64,000 nucleotides of DNA from Flavobacteriales bacterium (GTDB lineage Bacteria; Bacteroidota; Bacteroidia; Flavobacteriales_F; PHOS-HE28), in the NCBI GenBank assembly GCA_016788635.1, contig JAEUSU010000006.1:1-64000 (forward strand), read 5' to 3'. Below the pieces are notes generated by a model that saw only the letters and a list, made by a program, of their open reading frames with translations, did no database searches and was not told the DNA's origin. A program made the translations under genes and the position numbers. Below are positions 26,193-34,843 of this stretch, in pieces (the stretch's first letter is position 1; every line of letters starts with the position of its first letter).

Positions 26193-26759
26193 ATGTACCG
26201 CCACTACCTGCTCCCTGCCATACTGCTCCTTGTGGCCTCCTGCCAAGCGCAATCACCCAAGTCCGCCGGAGGCGGAACCTTCACCCTTCGCAGCGCCGAT
26301 GTGGGTGGGCAGGCCACGGAGCAACAGGTCTTCAACGGCTTCGGCTGCTCGGGAAAGAACCAGAGCCCGCAGCTCAGTTGGGAGAACGCCCCGGCCGACA
26401 CGAAGAGCTTCGCCATCACGATGTATGATCCTGATGCGCCCACCGGCAGCGGTTGGTGGCATTGGGTGGTCTTCGACATCCCCGCCACCACCACCGCCCT
26501 GCCCGCGGGTGCCGGCACTCCCGGGCAAACCGGCCTTCCCGCCGGCGTATTGCAGGGCATGACGGATTTCGGCGCTCCCGGCTACGGCGGCCCCTGCCCA
26601 CCGCCCGGCCATGGCCCACATCAATACATTGTGACCGTATACGCCTTGGATACCGAAAAACTCGGCCTGCCGGACAACGCGGGTGCCCCGATGGTGGGCT
26701 TCAACCTGACCCAGCACATGCTGGCCAAGGCGAGCATTGTGTTCTATTACGGGCGCTAG
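26193..26759 (+). CDS. YbhB/YbcL-type PEBP family lipoprotein
   Basis: 188 residues from the ATG at 26193, giving a lipoprotein signal ending LVASC. The phosphatidylethanolamine-binding fold is marked by MYDPDAPTGSGWWHWVVFD and GPCPPPGHGPHQYIVTVYAL, the conserved anion pocket. Bacterial members' roles are unclear. TACTTTTC at 26168 resembles the -7 box. It is divergent from the haloperoxidase-like gene, 124 bases apart, so the two may share regulation. Confidence 0.88.
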   Translation: MYRHYLLPAILLLVASCQAQSPKSAGGGTFTLRSADVGGQATEQQVFNGFGCSGKNQSPQLSWENAPADTKSFAITMYDPDAPTGSGWWHWVVFDIPATTTALPAGAGTPGQTGLPAGVLQGMTDFGAPGYGGPCPPPGHGPHQYIVTVYALDTEKLGLPDNAGAPMVGFNLTQHMLAKASIVFYYGR

Positions 26760-26827
26760 TTGCACCCAGAGCCCTCTTTTCGGCAGGGGTGAATATGGGG
26801 GGTCAATCCCTACCATACCGTCCCGAA

Positions 26828-26857
26828 GTACCTTCGCCATCCTTTCTCCGAAGGTAC
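26828..26857. repeat. Inverted repeat upstream of mnmG
   Basis: GTACCTTCG and CGAAGGTAC form a perfect 9-bp inverted repeat with a 12-base spacer, ending eight bases before the mnmG ATG. The left arm also resembles the -7 promoter box (TACCTTCG). It could be an operator or mRNA hairpin; no further evidence. Confidence 0.45.
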
Positions 26858-26865
26858 ACGGATAG

Positions 26866-28755
26866 ATGAGCGATCTGGGCAATTACGATGTGATCGTGGT
26901 AGGCGGCGGCCACGCGGGCTGCGAAGCCGCCGCTGCGGCCGCCAACTTGGGCTCGCGTGTGCTGCTGGTGACCATGAACATGGGCGTGATCGGCCAGATG
27001 AGCTGCAACCCGGCCATGGGCGGCGTAGCTAAAGGGCAGATAATCAGGGAGATAGATGCCATCGGCGGCTATAGCGGCTTGGTGAGCGACCGCAGCATGG
27101 TGCAGTTCCGCATGTTGAACCGCAGCAAGGGCCCCGCCATGTGGAGCCCGCGCACCCAGAACGACCGGACACTCTTCGCTTCGGAGTGGCGCAAGACCCT
27201 GGAAGGTATCTCGAACGTGCACTTCCTGCAGGACACGGTAGTCCGTCTGCTCACCTCGGCAGGCCCCTCTCCCACCATTCAGGGCGTGGTCACCGGCATG
27301 GGCATGACCATTCCGGCCCGGGCCGTGGTGCTCACCAGTGGCACCTTCATGAATGGGGTGATGCACATCGGGGAGAAGCAGTTCGGCGGCGGGCGGGCCG
27401 GTGAGAAGGCCAGCCACGGCATCACCGAGCAGCTCGTGGAACTGGGCTTCGTGGCCGGCCGCATGAAGACCGGCACACCCCCGCGGGTGGACGGCCGCAG
27501 CATTGACTATTCACAACTGGAGGAGCAGCCTGGAGATGAGCACCCCGGTAAGTTCAGCTTTTCAGAAAGCACTTCCCCCCTACCCCGTCAGTTGAGCTGC
27601 TGGATGACCTACACCAGCCCCGAGGTGCATGACATCCTGCGCACCGGTTTCGACCGCAGCCCGATGTTCAGCGGGCGCATCCAAGGCGTGGGTCCGCGCT
27701 ATTGCCCCAGCATCGAGGACAAGATCGACCGCTTCGCCGACAAGGACCGCCACCAGCTCTTCGTGGAACCCGAGGGCTGGGACACGGTGGAGACCTACAT
27801 CAACGGGTTCAGCACCAGCCTGCCCGAAGAGGTGCAGGTAGCAGCCTTGCGCCGCATCCCGGGTTTCGCTCAAGCTCGAATTTTCCGTCCCGGCTATGCG
27901 GTGGAGTACGACTACTTCCCACCGACCCAATTGAAGCACAGCCTGGAGACCAAGCTCGTGGATGGCCTGTACTTCGCTGGGCAGATCAACGGCACCACGG
28001 GCTACGAGGAAGCCGCCTGTCAGGGTCTGATGGCTGGCATCAATGCGCACCTGAAGATCCAGCAAAAGGAGCCCTTCGTGCTGCGCCGCGACGAGGCTTA
28101 CATCGGGGTGTTGATCGACGACCTGATCACCAAAGGCACCGAGGAGCCCTACCGCATGTTCACGAGTCGTGCGGAGTTCCGGATCCTGCTGCGGCAGGAC
28201 AATGCGGACATACGCCTCACGCCCCGCTCCCATGCGTTGGGCCTTGCTGATGACGAGCGCATGCGTCGGGTGGAACGGAAACAGCAACATGTACAGGCGT
28301 TGGTAGCCGCGATGCGTCGTGAAAGCGTGGAACCAGATGCCGCGAACGAGGTGCTTGTTCCACGTGGAACAACCGTCCTGAAGCAGAAGGTCAAGTTCTA
28401 TGATCTGCTGCTCCGACCCCAGATCGAATACCGTCACATCGTTGATCTTGCTCCGGCCCTTTCTGAACTTGCCACCTCCTTCGGCGAACTCGCCTTTGAA
28501 GTGGTGGAGCAGGTGGAGATCAATGTGAAATACGAAGGTTACTTGAGCAAAGAGCGCGAAATGGCGGAGAAGCTCTCCCGCCTTGAGGACGTACCATTAG
28601 AGCTTCATATGGAATACGCCAAGCTCACATCTCTCTCTTTTGAAGCCCGCCAAAAGCTAGATCAGATCAAGCCACAGACCCTCGGACAGGCATCGCGCAT
28701 CAGCGGCGTTTCGCCAGCCGACCTGAGCGTACTCATGGTCTACCTCGGACGGTGA
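26866..28755 (+). CDS. mnmG: tRNA uridine-5-carboxymethylaminomethyl synthesis enzyme MnmG (GidA)
   Basis: 629 residues, normal length. FAD-binding VVGGGHAGCEAA at the N-terminus, SCNPAMGG and the GTFMNGVMHIGE block are all present, and the C-terminal helical tRNA/MnmE-binding domain is complete. With MnmE it modifies U34 of certain tRNAs. A perfect parS-like palindrome lies inside the gene at 28355-28372. The gene often lies near the replication origin in bacteria, which fits the oriC candidate about 6 kb downstream. Stop overlaps the next gene by four bases (GTGA). Confidence 0.95.
   Translation: MSDLGNYDVIVVGGGHAGCEAAAAAANLGSRVLLVTMNMGVIGQMSCNPAMGGVAKGQIIREIDAIGGYSGLVSDRSMVQFRMLNRSKGPAMWSPRTQNDRTLFASEWRKTLEGISNVHFLQDTVVRLLTSAGPSPTIQGVVTGMGMTIPARAVVLTSGTFMNGVMHIGEKQFGGGRAGEKASHGITEQLVELGFVAGRMKTGTPPRVDGRSIDYSQLEEQPGDEHPGKFSFSESTSPLPRQLSCWMTYTSPEVHDILRTGFDRSPMFSGRIQGVGPRYCPSIEDKIDRFADKDRHQLFVEPEGWDTVETYINGFSTSLPEEVQVAALRRIPGFAQARIFRPGYAVEYDYFPPTQLKHSLETKLVDGLYFAGQINGTTGYEEAACQGLMAGINAHLKIQQKEPFVLRRDEAYIGVLIDDLITKGTEEPYRMFTSRAEFRILLRQDNADIRLTPRSHALGLADDERMRRVERKQQHVQALVAAMRRESVEPDAANEVLVPRGTTVLKQKVKFYDLLLRPQIEYRHIVDLAPALSELATSFGELAFEVVEQVEINVKYEGYLSKEREMAEKLSRLEDVPLELHMEYAKLTSLSFEARQKLDQIKPQTLGQASRISGVSPADLSVLMVYLGR
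28355..28372. promoter_or_regulatory. parS-like ParB-binding palindrome 1 (inside mnmG)
   Basis: TTGTTCCACGTGGAACAA is a perfect 18-bp palindrome containing GTTCCACGTGGAAC, close to the parS consensus bound by chromosomal ParB proteins (TGTTTCACGTGAAACA type). It lies within the mnmG reading frame. Confidence 0.75.
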
Positions 28756-29669
28756 ATCAACCCCTGTTCCACGTGGAACCATTACCTGCCAACATAGCCT
28801 GCCCTTTGTGCGGTTCCCGGGAGGCCCGCCAAGTGCTGGAGGTGAAGGATTATCACTACAGCAATGAAGTATTCCTCCTATCCGATTGCATAGGCTGCGG
28901 CTTTCGCCGGACCCAACCCCAGCCAAGCCCCGAAACCATTGGGCGCTACTACAACGCTCCGGACTATTTCTCGCATGATGCCAGCACCGGCGGGACCACG
29001 GCCCATCTCTACCGTTGGGTCAGAACCTGGTCACTCGGCCGCAAACACAAACTCATTCGGCGCTTTCAACCCGGTGGTCGATTCCTTGACATGGGATGCG
29101 GCACCGGGGAGTGGCTCGCCTTTCTTTCAACGCGAGGCTATCATGTGGAAGGAGTGGAGCCAGGACTTCGCGCACGCGAGAGGGCCATTCAGCAATTCAG
29201 TCTGAAGGTCGTCCCACAGCTGGAACAAGTCCATGCAAGGGAACAGTTCCAAGGGGCCTCACTGTGGCACGTGGCCGAGCATCTGCACGATCTGCAAGGG
29301 TCCGTCAAACGGCTCCATTCCCTTCTCACACCGAAAGGCTTCCTCTTCATCGCTGTGCCCGCCCGTGAGAGCTGGGATATGGCCCACTATGGCCCATATT
29401 GGGCTGCATGGGATGTGCCCCGGCATCTTTGGCACTTTCGTCGTCAGGACATGGTCCGCCTTCTTGAAGTGCAGGGCTTCAAGCTCATTGCTACGCGACG
29501 CATGTGGTTCGATGCATATTACATCGCCCTCCTGAGCGAGCGCTACCTCGGACGGCCCGCATGGCTTGCTTGGGCACTAGCCTGCATCATCGGCACCTGG
29601 TCGAATGTGGTTTCAGCCGTTAGCGGCCGACCCACATCCAGCGTTCTATTCATCGCTCAAAAGGCCTAA
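28752..29669 (+). CDS. Class I SAM-dependent methyltransferase with N-terminal zinc ribbon
   Basis: 305 residues from a GTG that overlaps the mnmG stop. An N-terminal zinc-ribbon-like pair of CxxC motifs (CPLCGS and CIGCGF) precedes the Rossmann methyltransferase domain with the SAM motif LDMGCGTGEW. A hydrophobic C-terminal segment (WLAWALACIIGTWSNVV) could associate with membrane. This two-part build resembles sugar- or small-molecule C/O-methyltransferases of surface polysaccharide pathways, but the substrate is unknown. Its first codons overlap the second parS-like palindrome. Confidence 0.8.
   Translation: MNQPLFHVEPLPANIACPLCGSREARQVLEVKDYHYSNEVFLLSDCIGCGFRRTQPQPSPETIGRYYNAPDYFSHDASTGGTTAHLYRWVRTWSLGRKHKLIRRFQPGGRFLDMGCGTGEWLAFLSTRGYHVEGVEPGLRARERAIQQFSLKVVPQLEQVHAREQFQGASLWHVAEHLHDLQGSVKRLHSLLTPKGFLFIAVPARESWDMAHYGPYWAAWDVPRHLWHFRRQDMVRLLEVQGFKLIATRRMWFDAYYIALLSERYLGRPAWLAWALACIIGTWSNVVSAVSGRPTSSVLFIAQKA
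28766..28779. promoter_or_regulatory. parS-like ParB-binding palindrome 2
   Basis: GTTCCACGTGGAAC, a perfect 14-bp palindrome identical to the core of the site 410 bases upstream. The outer base on the right side differs (TGTT...AACC). It lies in the first codons of the methyltransferase gene. Confidence 0.7.
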
Positions 29670-29890
29670 GCCCAGGAAGGCCCTATTTGCGGCCCCTGTT
29701 GCGTTCAAGGGTTCTTATTAGGGTTTGGCTTCATCTTATGCCCGATCGCCTTTCCACGGCCTTCTGGCGAGGTCGTCGTGCGCCGCTCACACTCTATTGA
29801 TTTTCAGCACATTAAGCTTCGCAGTGTTCGAGTAGCTCCCTGCCAAGAAGCTACCCGTGATCCAGCCTGGTCCAGCTGTCAATACCCGCG

Positions 29891-29898
29891 TACTTTTG
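29891..29898 (+). promoter_or_regulatory. -7 promoter box TACTTTTG before the ALDH7 gene
   Basis: TACTTTTG matches TAnnTTTG and lies 23 bases before the ATG at 29922. The intergenic stretch 29670-29921 holds no gene that I can support. Confidence 0.55.
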
Positions 29899-29921
29899 CC
29901 GCCCAAAACCACGAACCGATC

Positions 29922-31481
29922 ATGTCCTCAAGCACCCTTACCGCCCCACGCATCGCAGATGTTCTGGAACGCCTTGGCGTGCATGCCTCGAACAGCGGGG
30001 TTTCCACCGGAACGCAATGGAAGAAGGGCGAAGGCATCACCCTTGAAAGTCAAAGTCCCGTGGATGGTGGGCTCATTGGATCAGTGCGCAGCGCGAACAA
30101 GGTCGAATATGAACAGGTGGTGGCCACTGCGCAACAGGCCTTTCTGGAATGGCGTACCTGGCCGGCACCCAAACGCGGCGAAGTCGTGCGGCAACTTGGT
30201 GAGGAGCTGCGTAGGCATAAGGCCGACCTGGGCAAGCTCGTGAGTTTTGAGATGGGCAAGAGCTATCAGGAGGGTTTGGGGGAAGTGCAGGAGATGATCG
30301 ACATCTGCGATTTCGCTGTGGGCTTAAGCCGGCAATTGCATGGGTTGACCATGCATAGCGAGCGGCCCGAGCACCGCATGTACGAGCAATGGCATCCCTA
30401 CGGCCTGGTCGCGGTGATAACCGCATTCAATTTCCCCGTGGCCGTGTGGAGCTGGAATGCAGCGCTGGCCTGGGTCTGTGGCGATGTGACCATCTGGAAA
30501 CCGAGCGAGAAGACCCCGTTATGCAGCATCGCCTGCCAGCATATCACGGCCCAGGTGTTCAAACGCAACGGCGTACCCGAGGGCGTCAGCTGCATCGTGA
30601 ACGGCGGCCGCGAAGTAGGGGAGTGGCTCAGCAACGACCCACGTATCCCCTTGGTGAGCGCCACCGGAAGCACGCGCATGGGCAAGGCCGTGGGCGCCAC
30701 TGTTGGCCAACGCCTGGGCCGTTCGCTCCTGGAGCTTGGTGGCAACAACGCCATCATCATCAGCGACAAGGCTGATCTGGAAATGGCACTCATTGGATGC
30801 GTGTTCGGTGCGGTCGGAACGGCCGGGCAACGGTGCACCAGTACGCGCCGCTTGATCATCCATGACAAGGTCTATGACGTGTTCAAGCAAAAGCTTGTGA
30901 ACGCCTACGGTCAACTGCGCATTGGCGATCCGCTTGACGAGAAGAACCACGTGGGTCCGTTGATCGACAAGGCTGCCGTGACCATGTACGTGAACGCGTT
31001 GAACTCCGCACAAGAGCAGGGGGGAAGCCTGCTCGTTGAAGGCGGTGTTCTTTCCGGCAGCGGCTACGAAAGCGGCTGTTACGTGAGGCCTGCGGTGGTG
31101 GAAGCCCGTGCGGACATGGCGATCGTGCAGGAGGAGACCTTCGCGCCCATCCTCTATCTCCTGCGCTACTCCGGTGACATCCACGAGGCCATTGCCATAC
31201 AGAACGATGTGAAGCAGGGGCTCAGCAGCGCCATCATGACACTGGACTTGCGCGAAGCCGAGCGCTTCCTCAGCGCTTCCGGCAGCGACTGCGGCATCGC
31301 CAATGTGAACATCGGCACCAGCGGGGCCGAGATCGGCGGCGCCTTCGGCGGTGAAAAGGAGACCGGAGGGGGCCGTGAGAGCGGTAGCGATGCATGGAAA
31401 ACCTACATGCGTCGCCAGACCAACACGATCAACTACGGTAGTAAGCTGCCGCTTGCCCAAGGGATCACATTTGACCTGTGA
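29922..31481 (+). CDS. amaB: ALDH7 family aldehyde dehydrogenase (probable L-2-aminoadipate-6-semialdehyde dehydrogenase)
   Basis: 519 residues from the ATG at 29922, just after a good promoter box; the frame upstream is open but not ALDH-like. The general base Glu271 (LELGGNNA) and nucleophile Cys305 (TAGQRCTS) are present. The C-terminal block (GAEIGGAFGGEKETGGGR, then MRRQTNTINYG) is typical of ALDH7/antiquitin rather than other ALDHs. Such enzymes oxidise 2-aminoadipate semialdehyde in lysine catabolism. No other lysine-degradation gene is nearby, so the pathway is inferred from family only. Confidence 0.85.
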   Translation: MSSSTLTAPRIADVLERLGVHASNSGVSTGTQWKKGEGITLESQSPVDGGLIGSVRSANKVEYEQVVATAQQAFLEWRTWPAPKRGEVVRQLGEELRRHKADLGKLVSFEMGKSYQEGLGEVQEMIDICDFAVGLSRQLHGLTMHSERPEHRMYEQWHPYGLVAVITAFNFPVAVWSWNAALAWVCGDVTIWKPSEKTPLCSIACQHITAQVFKRNGVPEGVSCIVNGGREVGEWLSNDPRIPLVSATGSTRMGKAVGATVGQRLGRSLLELGGNNAIIISDKADLEMALIGCVFGAVGTAGQRCTSTRRLIIHDKVYDVFKQKLVNAYGQLRIGDPLDEKNHVGPLIDKAAVTMYVNALNSAQEQGGSLLVEGGVLSGSGYESGCYVRPAVVEARADMAIVQEETFAPILYLLRYSGDIHEAIAIQNDVKQGLSSAIMTLDLREAERFLSASGSDCGIANVNIGTSGAEIGGAFGGEKETGGGRESGSDAWKTYMRRQTNTINYGSKLPLAQGITFDL

Positions 31482-31561
31482 GCTGACGACCGCACGGGCA
31501 TCCAAGACAACCGGATCTTGCATCCATGGCGATCTGGTTCCTGCTGATACCTTTCCGCCCG

Positions 31562-32824
31562 ATGCGTTCTGAGTCGCTCCTGGCCCTCTTTCTGATACTG
31601 TTCTCGGGCGGTTGCGCCTGGTCACCTGCCGAGACCATGGCCCCGCGTACAGGCCCCTGGCGCATGGAACTGGACCTCGGCAATGCCCGTTTGCCTTTCA
31701 CTTTCGACCTGCTTCAAGATGGAGCACGATGGCACATGGTGATCCACAACGGCGAGGAGTCGATCCGTGTGGATGACATGCAACGGCGTGGTGACAGCCT
31801 GTTCATCCGCATGCCACTTTTCGACTCTGAGTTCATCGGGGTATTGGAGGGCGACAGTGTTTACACCGGACACTGGTACAACTACCTCAAGGGCCCGGGC
31901 TACCGCATACCCTTCCAGGCCCGCAGTGGTGCATTGCCGCGCTTTCCACCCCACACAGCCCCGGCTCATGACCCTTCGGGAAGCTGGCACGCCACCTTCA
32001 GCGCTGGAACGCCCGACGCATACGAAGCCCTTGGAATATTCCAGAAAGTGGATGGGCGGCTATCTGGCACGTTCGGCACGGAAACCGGTGACTATCGCTT
32101 CCTTGAGGGTCGCGTCTCCGGCGATTCCCTTCTGCTTTCCGCCTTTGATGGCTCACATGCGTTCCTGTTCTCCGCACGCCTTACGAACGATACGCTGCGT
32201 GGGCGTTTCTGGAGCGGCACCCATTGGGAGGAGCCGTGGGTGGCGGTACGCGAGCCCGCGTTCCGCCTTCGCGATCCGGATTCGCTCACCACGCTCAAGG
32301 AGGGGCATGCCATGGTGGATTTCAGCCTGCCCTGCATCAACACAGGCAACCTGGCCTCGCCTCAGGACATGCTCCGCAAAGGAAACGTGGTGATGGTGCA
32401 GGTAATGGGCTCCTGGTGCCCGAACTGCGTTGATGAGACCATCTTGCTCAAGGAGCTCTATGAGACCTATCACGACCAGGGTCTCGAGATCATCGCTGTG
32501 GCCTTTGAGAAGTATACTGAAGAGGAACAGGCCTTGCAGATGTTGCGTCGTTTTCGCGACCGTTTGGGGGTGCCTTACGACATCGTTTATGGGGGAGAGG
32601 CTCGCAAGGAGGTGGTGCTTCAGCAACTACCCTTTCTGGATAGGATCATGAGTTATCCGACCTGCATTTTCGTGGACCGCACGGGCAAGGTGCGTCGCAT
32701 CCGTACGGGCTTCTATGGGCCCGGTACCGGAGAACACTACCTCAACTACAAACGCCATCTCTTCGCCTTCGTCCAGCAGTTGCTCGATGAACGCGGACCG
32801 GATACCTTGGGCGTACTGCCGTGA
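31562..32824 (+). CDS. TlpA-like thioredoxin-fold lipoprotein
   Basis: 420 residues from the ATG at 31562, which gives a lipoprotein signal (LFSGGC). The N-terminal ~240 residues form repeated beta-sheet units with no recognised family. The C-terminal ~170 residues are TlpA/peroxiredoxin-like: MGSWCPNCVDE supplies the redox CxxC. Such proteins act as thiol-disulfide reductases in the periplasm. It converges with the M28 peptidase gene. Confidence 0.82.
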   Translation: MRSESLLALFLILFSGGCAWSPAETMAPRTGPWRMELDLGNARLPFTFDLLQDGARWHMVIHNGEESIRVDDMQRRGDSLFIRMPLFDSEFIGVLEGDSVYTGHWYNYLKGPGYRIPFQARSGALPRFPPHTAPAHDPSGSWHATFSAGTPDAYEALGIFQKVDGRLSGTFGTETGDYRFLEGRVSGDSLLLSAFDGSHAFLFSARLTNDTLRGRFWSGTHWEEPWVAVREPAFRLRDPDSLTTLKEGHAMVDFSLPCINTGNLASPQDMLRKGNVVMVQVMGSWCPNCVDETILLKELYETYHDQGLEIIAVAFEKYTEEEQALQMLRRFRDRLGVPYDIVYGGEARKEVVLQQLPFLDRIMSYPTCIFVDRTGKVRRIRTGFYGPGTGEHYLNYKRHLFAFVQQLLDERGPDTLGVLP

Positions 32825-32830
32825 TCGGAT

Positions 32831-34378
32831 TCAGCGCTCGCGTTCAAGCTCCCCGTCAACAACTATGCGCTGGTCTTGATTGGCAAGCATCCATGCGGTG
32901 TGGAACACCAGCTGGGTGCGCAACCGCAGCAGGTCGAACCGGATACGGTCCACCTCATCCTTCGGTCCATGGTAGTCCTCATGCACTCCGCTGAAATAGA
33001 AGATCACCGGAATACCCTTGCGCGCGAAGTTGTAATGGTCGCTCCGGTAGTAGAACTTGTTCGGGTCGTCCAGTGCATTGAAGGTGTAGTCCAGCACAAT
33101 TTTCACATGGTCCCTGTTCGCGGTCTCATTGATCGCATGTAGCTCCTTGCTAAGCCGGTCACTGCCTATGATGTACACATAGGGAGGCGCGCTGGCATGC
33201 GCACTGTCCGTGCGACCGATCATATCAATGTTCAGGTTGGCCACGGTGTTCTCCAGTGGCCAAACCGGGTGGTCCGAATAGAAACGCGAACCCAATAATC
33301 CCTTTTCCTCGCCGGCCACCGGCATGAACAGAATGCTGCGGCGCGGACCGTGTCCGGCCCGTTTCGCCTCCATGAAAGCCTCGGCCATTTCCAACAGCGC
33401 AACGGTGCCCGAGCCATCGTCGTCCGCACCGTTGTACACCTCGTCGCCCTCCTTGCCAATGTGATCATAGTGCGCGGTCACTACGATGATCTCGTCGCGC
33501 TTATCCGACCCCTCGATGAAAGCGAGAACATTCTCTCCTGTAACGATAGTGTCCTGTGGCACATGGGATAACGCCACTGCCGTTGCCACCTCAACAGTGC
33601 GTCGCTGCCTGCCCTTCAACACGGCCCGATACACCTTGGGGTGGCCGGCAAGCAATGTGCTCAACGCATCGCTGGAGAGGAAGATGATCTGTGTGCCGTT
33701 CTCTCGCGCGCTATTCCGGGGCTGCACATCCTCCAAGTACTTCAAGCGCATGCGCGGCGATGCGATCTGATGGCCCCACTCTTTAAGCACCGCCCCTGCG
33801 TCCGGCAAAGCCACGAACACCACCGCCGCACCCGCGAGGCGCAACGCTGCGACCCTGGGCATGATATCGCTCAATAAGTCTGTTGATGCACGGACGTCCG
33901 GGGTGATCACCACCCACTTGTCCTTCAGTTCGGTGCCCGCGGACCCGGCCCCCTGCGCCAGCACAACGACCTCATCCGAACGGCGCTCCTGCTTCACATT
34001 CTCACTGAAGTAGAAATGATCGCGCAGGAAGCTCATCGAGCGGCCCTGGATGTTTAGCCTTACCGCCCCGGGCCGGGACAGGACCAGTTCAAAGCGCTGC
34101 CAATACCCATCCACCAGTGATGTATCGAACGGGGGTGGGACGGGTTCTATTCCGAACGACCGGAACTGCTCACGCAGATAATCGGCCGCCATCTTCTGTC
34201 CACGCGCGCCGGTCTCTCTTCCCTCAAAGGCATCTCCGGCCAGGATGGACAGGTGACGAAGGAGGTCCTCTTCAGTAATGGTGGCGGCGAAGCGGAGCTG
34301 GATGCTGTCCCGCTGAGAAAGGACCGCCAAGGGGGTACAGATGAGCAGCACCGGACCCAGTTCCCTCAGCCGCATCAT
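32831..34378 (-). CDS. M28 family zinc peptidase (1)
   Basis: 515 residues. A signal peptide (LGPVLLICTPLAVLS) precedes a domain with a protease-associated-like insert (about 110-230) and the M28 metal ligands: AHYDHIG, GADDDGSGT and GEEKGLLGS. It is probably an exported aminopeptidase of two-zinc type. The ATG overlaps the rpiB stop (ATGA), so the genes are translationally coupled. A second M28 protein is encoded at 42758-44224 but has a different arrangement. Confidence 0.88.
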   Translation of the reverse strand: MMRLRELGPVLLICTPLAVLSQRDSIQLRFAATITEEDLLRHLSILAGDAFEGRETGARGQKMAADYLREQFRSFGIEPVPPPFDTSLVDGYWQRFELVLSRPGAVRLNIQGRSMSFLRDHFYFSENVKQERRSDEVVVLAQGAGSAGTELKDKWVVITPDVRASTDLLSDIMPRVAALRLAGAAVVFVALPDAGAVLKEWGHQIASPRMRLKYLEDVQPRNSARENGTQIIFLSSDALSTLLAGHPKVYRAVLKGRQRRTVEVATAVALSHVPQDTIVTGENVLAFIEGSDKRDEIIVVTAHYDHIGKEGDEVYNGADDDGSGTVALLEMAEAFMEAKRAGHGPRRSILFMPVAGEEKGLLGSRFYSDHPVWPLENTVANLNIDMIGRTDSAHASAPPYVYIIGSDRLSKELHAINETANRDHVKIVLDYTFNALDDPNKFYYRSDHYNFARKGIPVIFYFSGVHEDYHGPKDEVDRIRFDLLRLRTQLVFHTAWMLANQDQRIVVDGELERER

Positions 34379-34830
34379 GCCGCACCCTTCGCTTGTTCGA
34401 TCTTCTCCACACGCGTTTGGTGCCTGCCACCCTCAAACCGGCTGTCCAAGTAAGCATCCACGATGCGCAAGGCCTCCTCTTCCGTGAGGAACCGGGCTGG
34501 CAGGGCCAGCATGTTGGCATTATTGTGCTGGCGTGCCAGTGCCGCGATACGCGGATCCCAAGCCAGTGCCGAACGGACGCCCTGGTGTTTATTCGCCACT
34601 ATGTTCACGCCATTACCACTGCCGCACATCACCACGCCAAGCTGCGCCTGGCCATTTGCCACCCACTCTGCGGCGCGGTGTGCGAAGTCGGGATAATCCA
34701 CGCTTTGTTCCCCGTTCCCCGGCCCGGCATCGATCACTTCAAAACCGTGCTCCTTCAGGTATGCCACCACCTTCTCCTTCAGCGCATAGCCGGCATGGTC
34801 TCCGGCCACTGCTATTGTCCTGTCCTTCAT
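34375..34830 (-). CDS. rpiB: Ribose-5-phosphate isomerase B
   Basis: 151 residues. AVAGDHAGYALKE at the N-terminus and the active-site CGSGNGV are family hallmarks. It interconverts ribose-5-phosphate and ribulose-5-phosphate. TACCTTTA (34836-34843, reverse strand) lies six bases before the ATG as a possible -7 box with a very short leader, at the edge of the oriC candidate. It supplies ribose-5-phosphate, the substrate of the prs product encoded 5 kb away. Confidence 0.93.
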   Translation of the reverse strand: MKDRTIAVAGDHAGYALKEKVVAYLKEHGFEVIDAGPGNGEQSVDYPDFAHRAAEWVANGQAQLGVVMCGSGNGVNIVANKHQGVRSALAWDPRIAALARQHNNANMLALPARFLTEEEALRIVDAYLDSRFEGGRHQTRVEKIEQAKGAA

Positions 34831-34843
34831 GGCTGTAAAGGTA

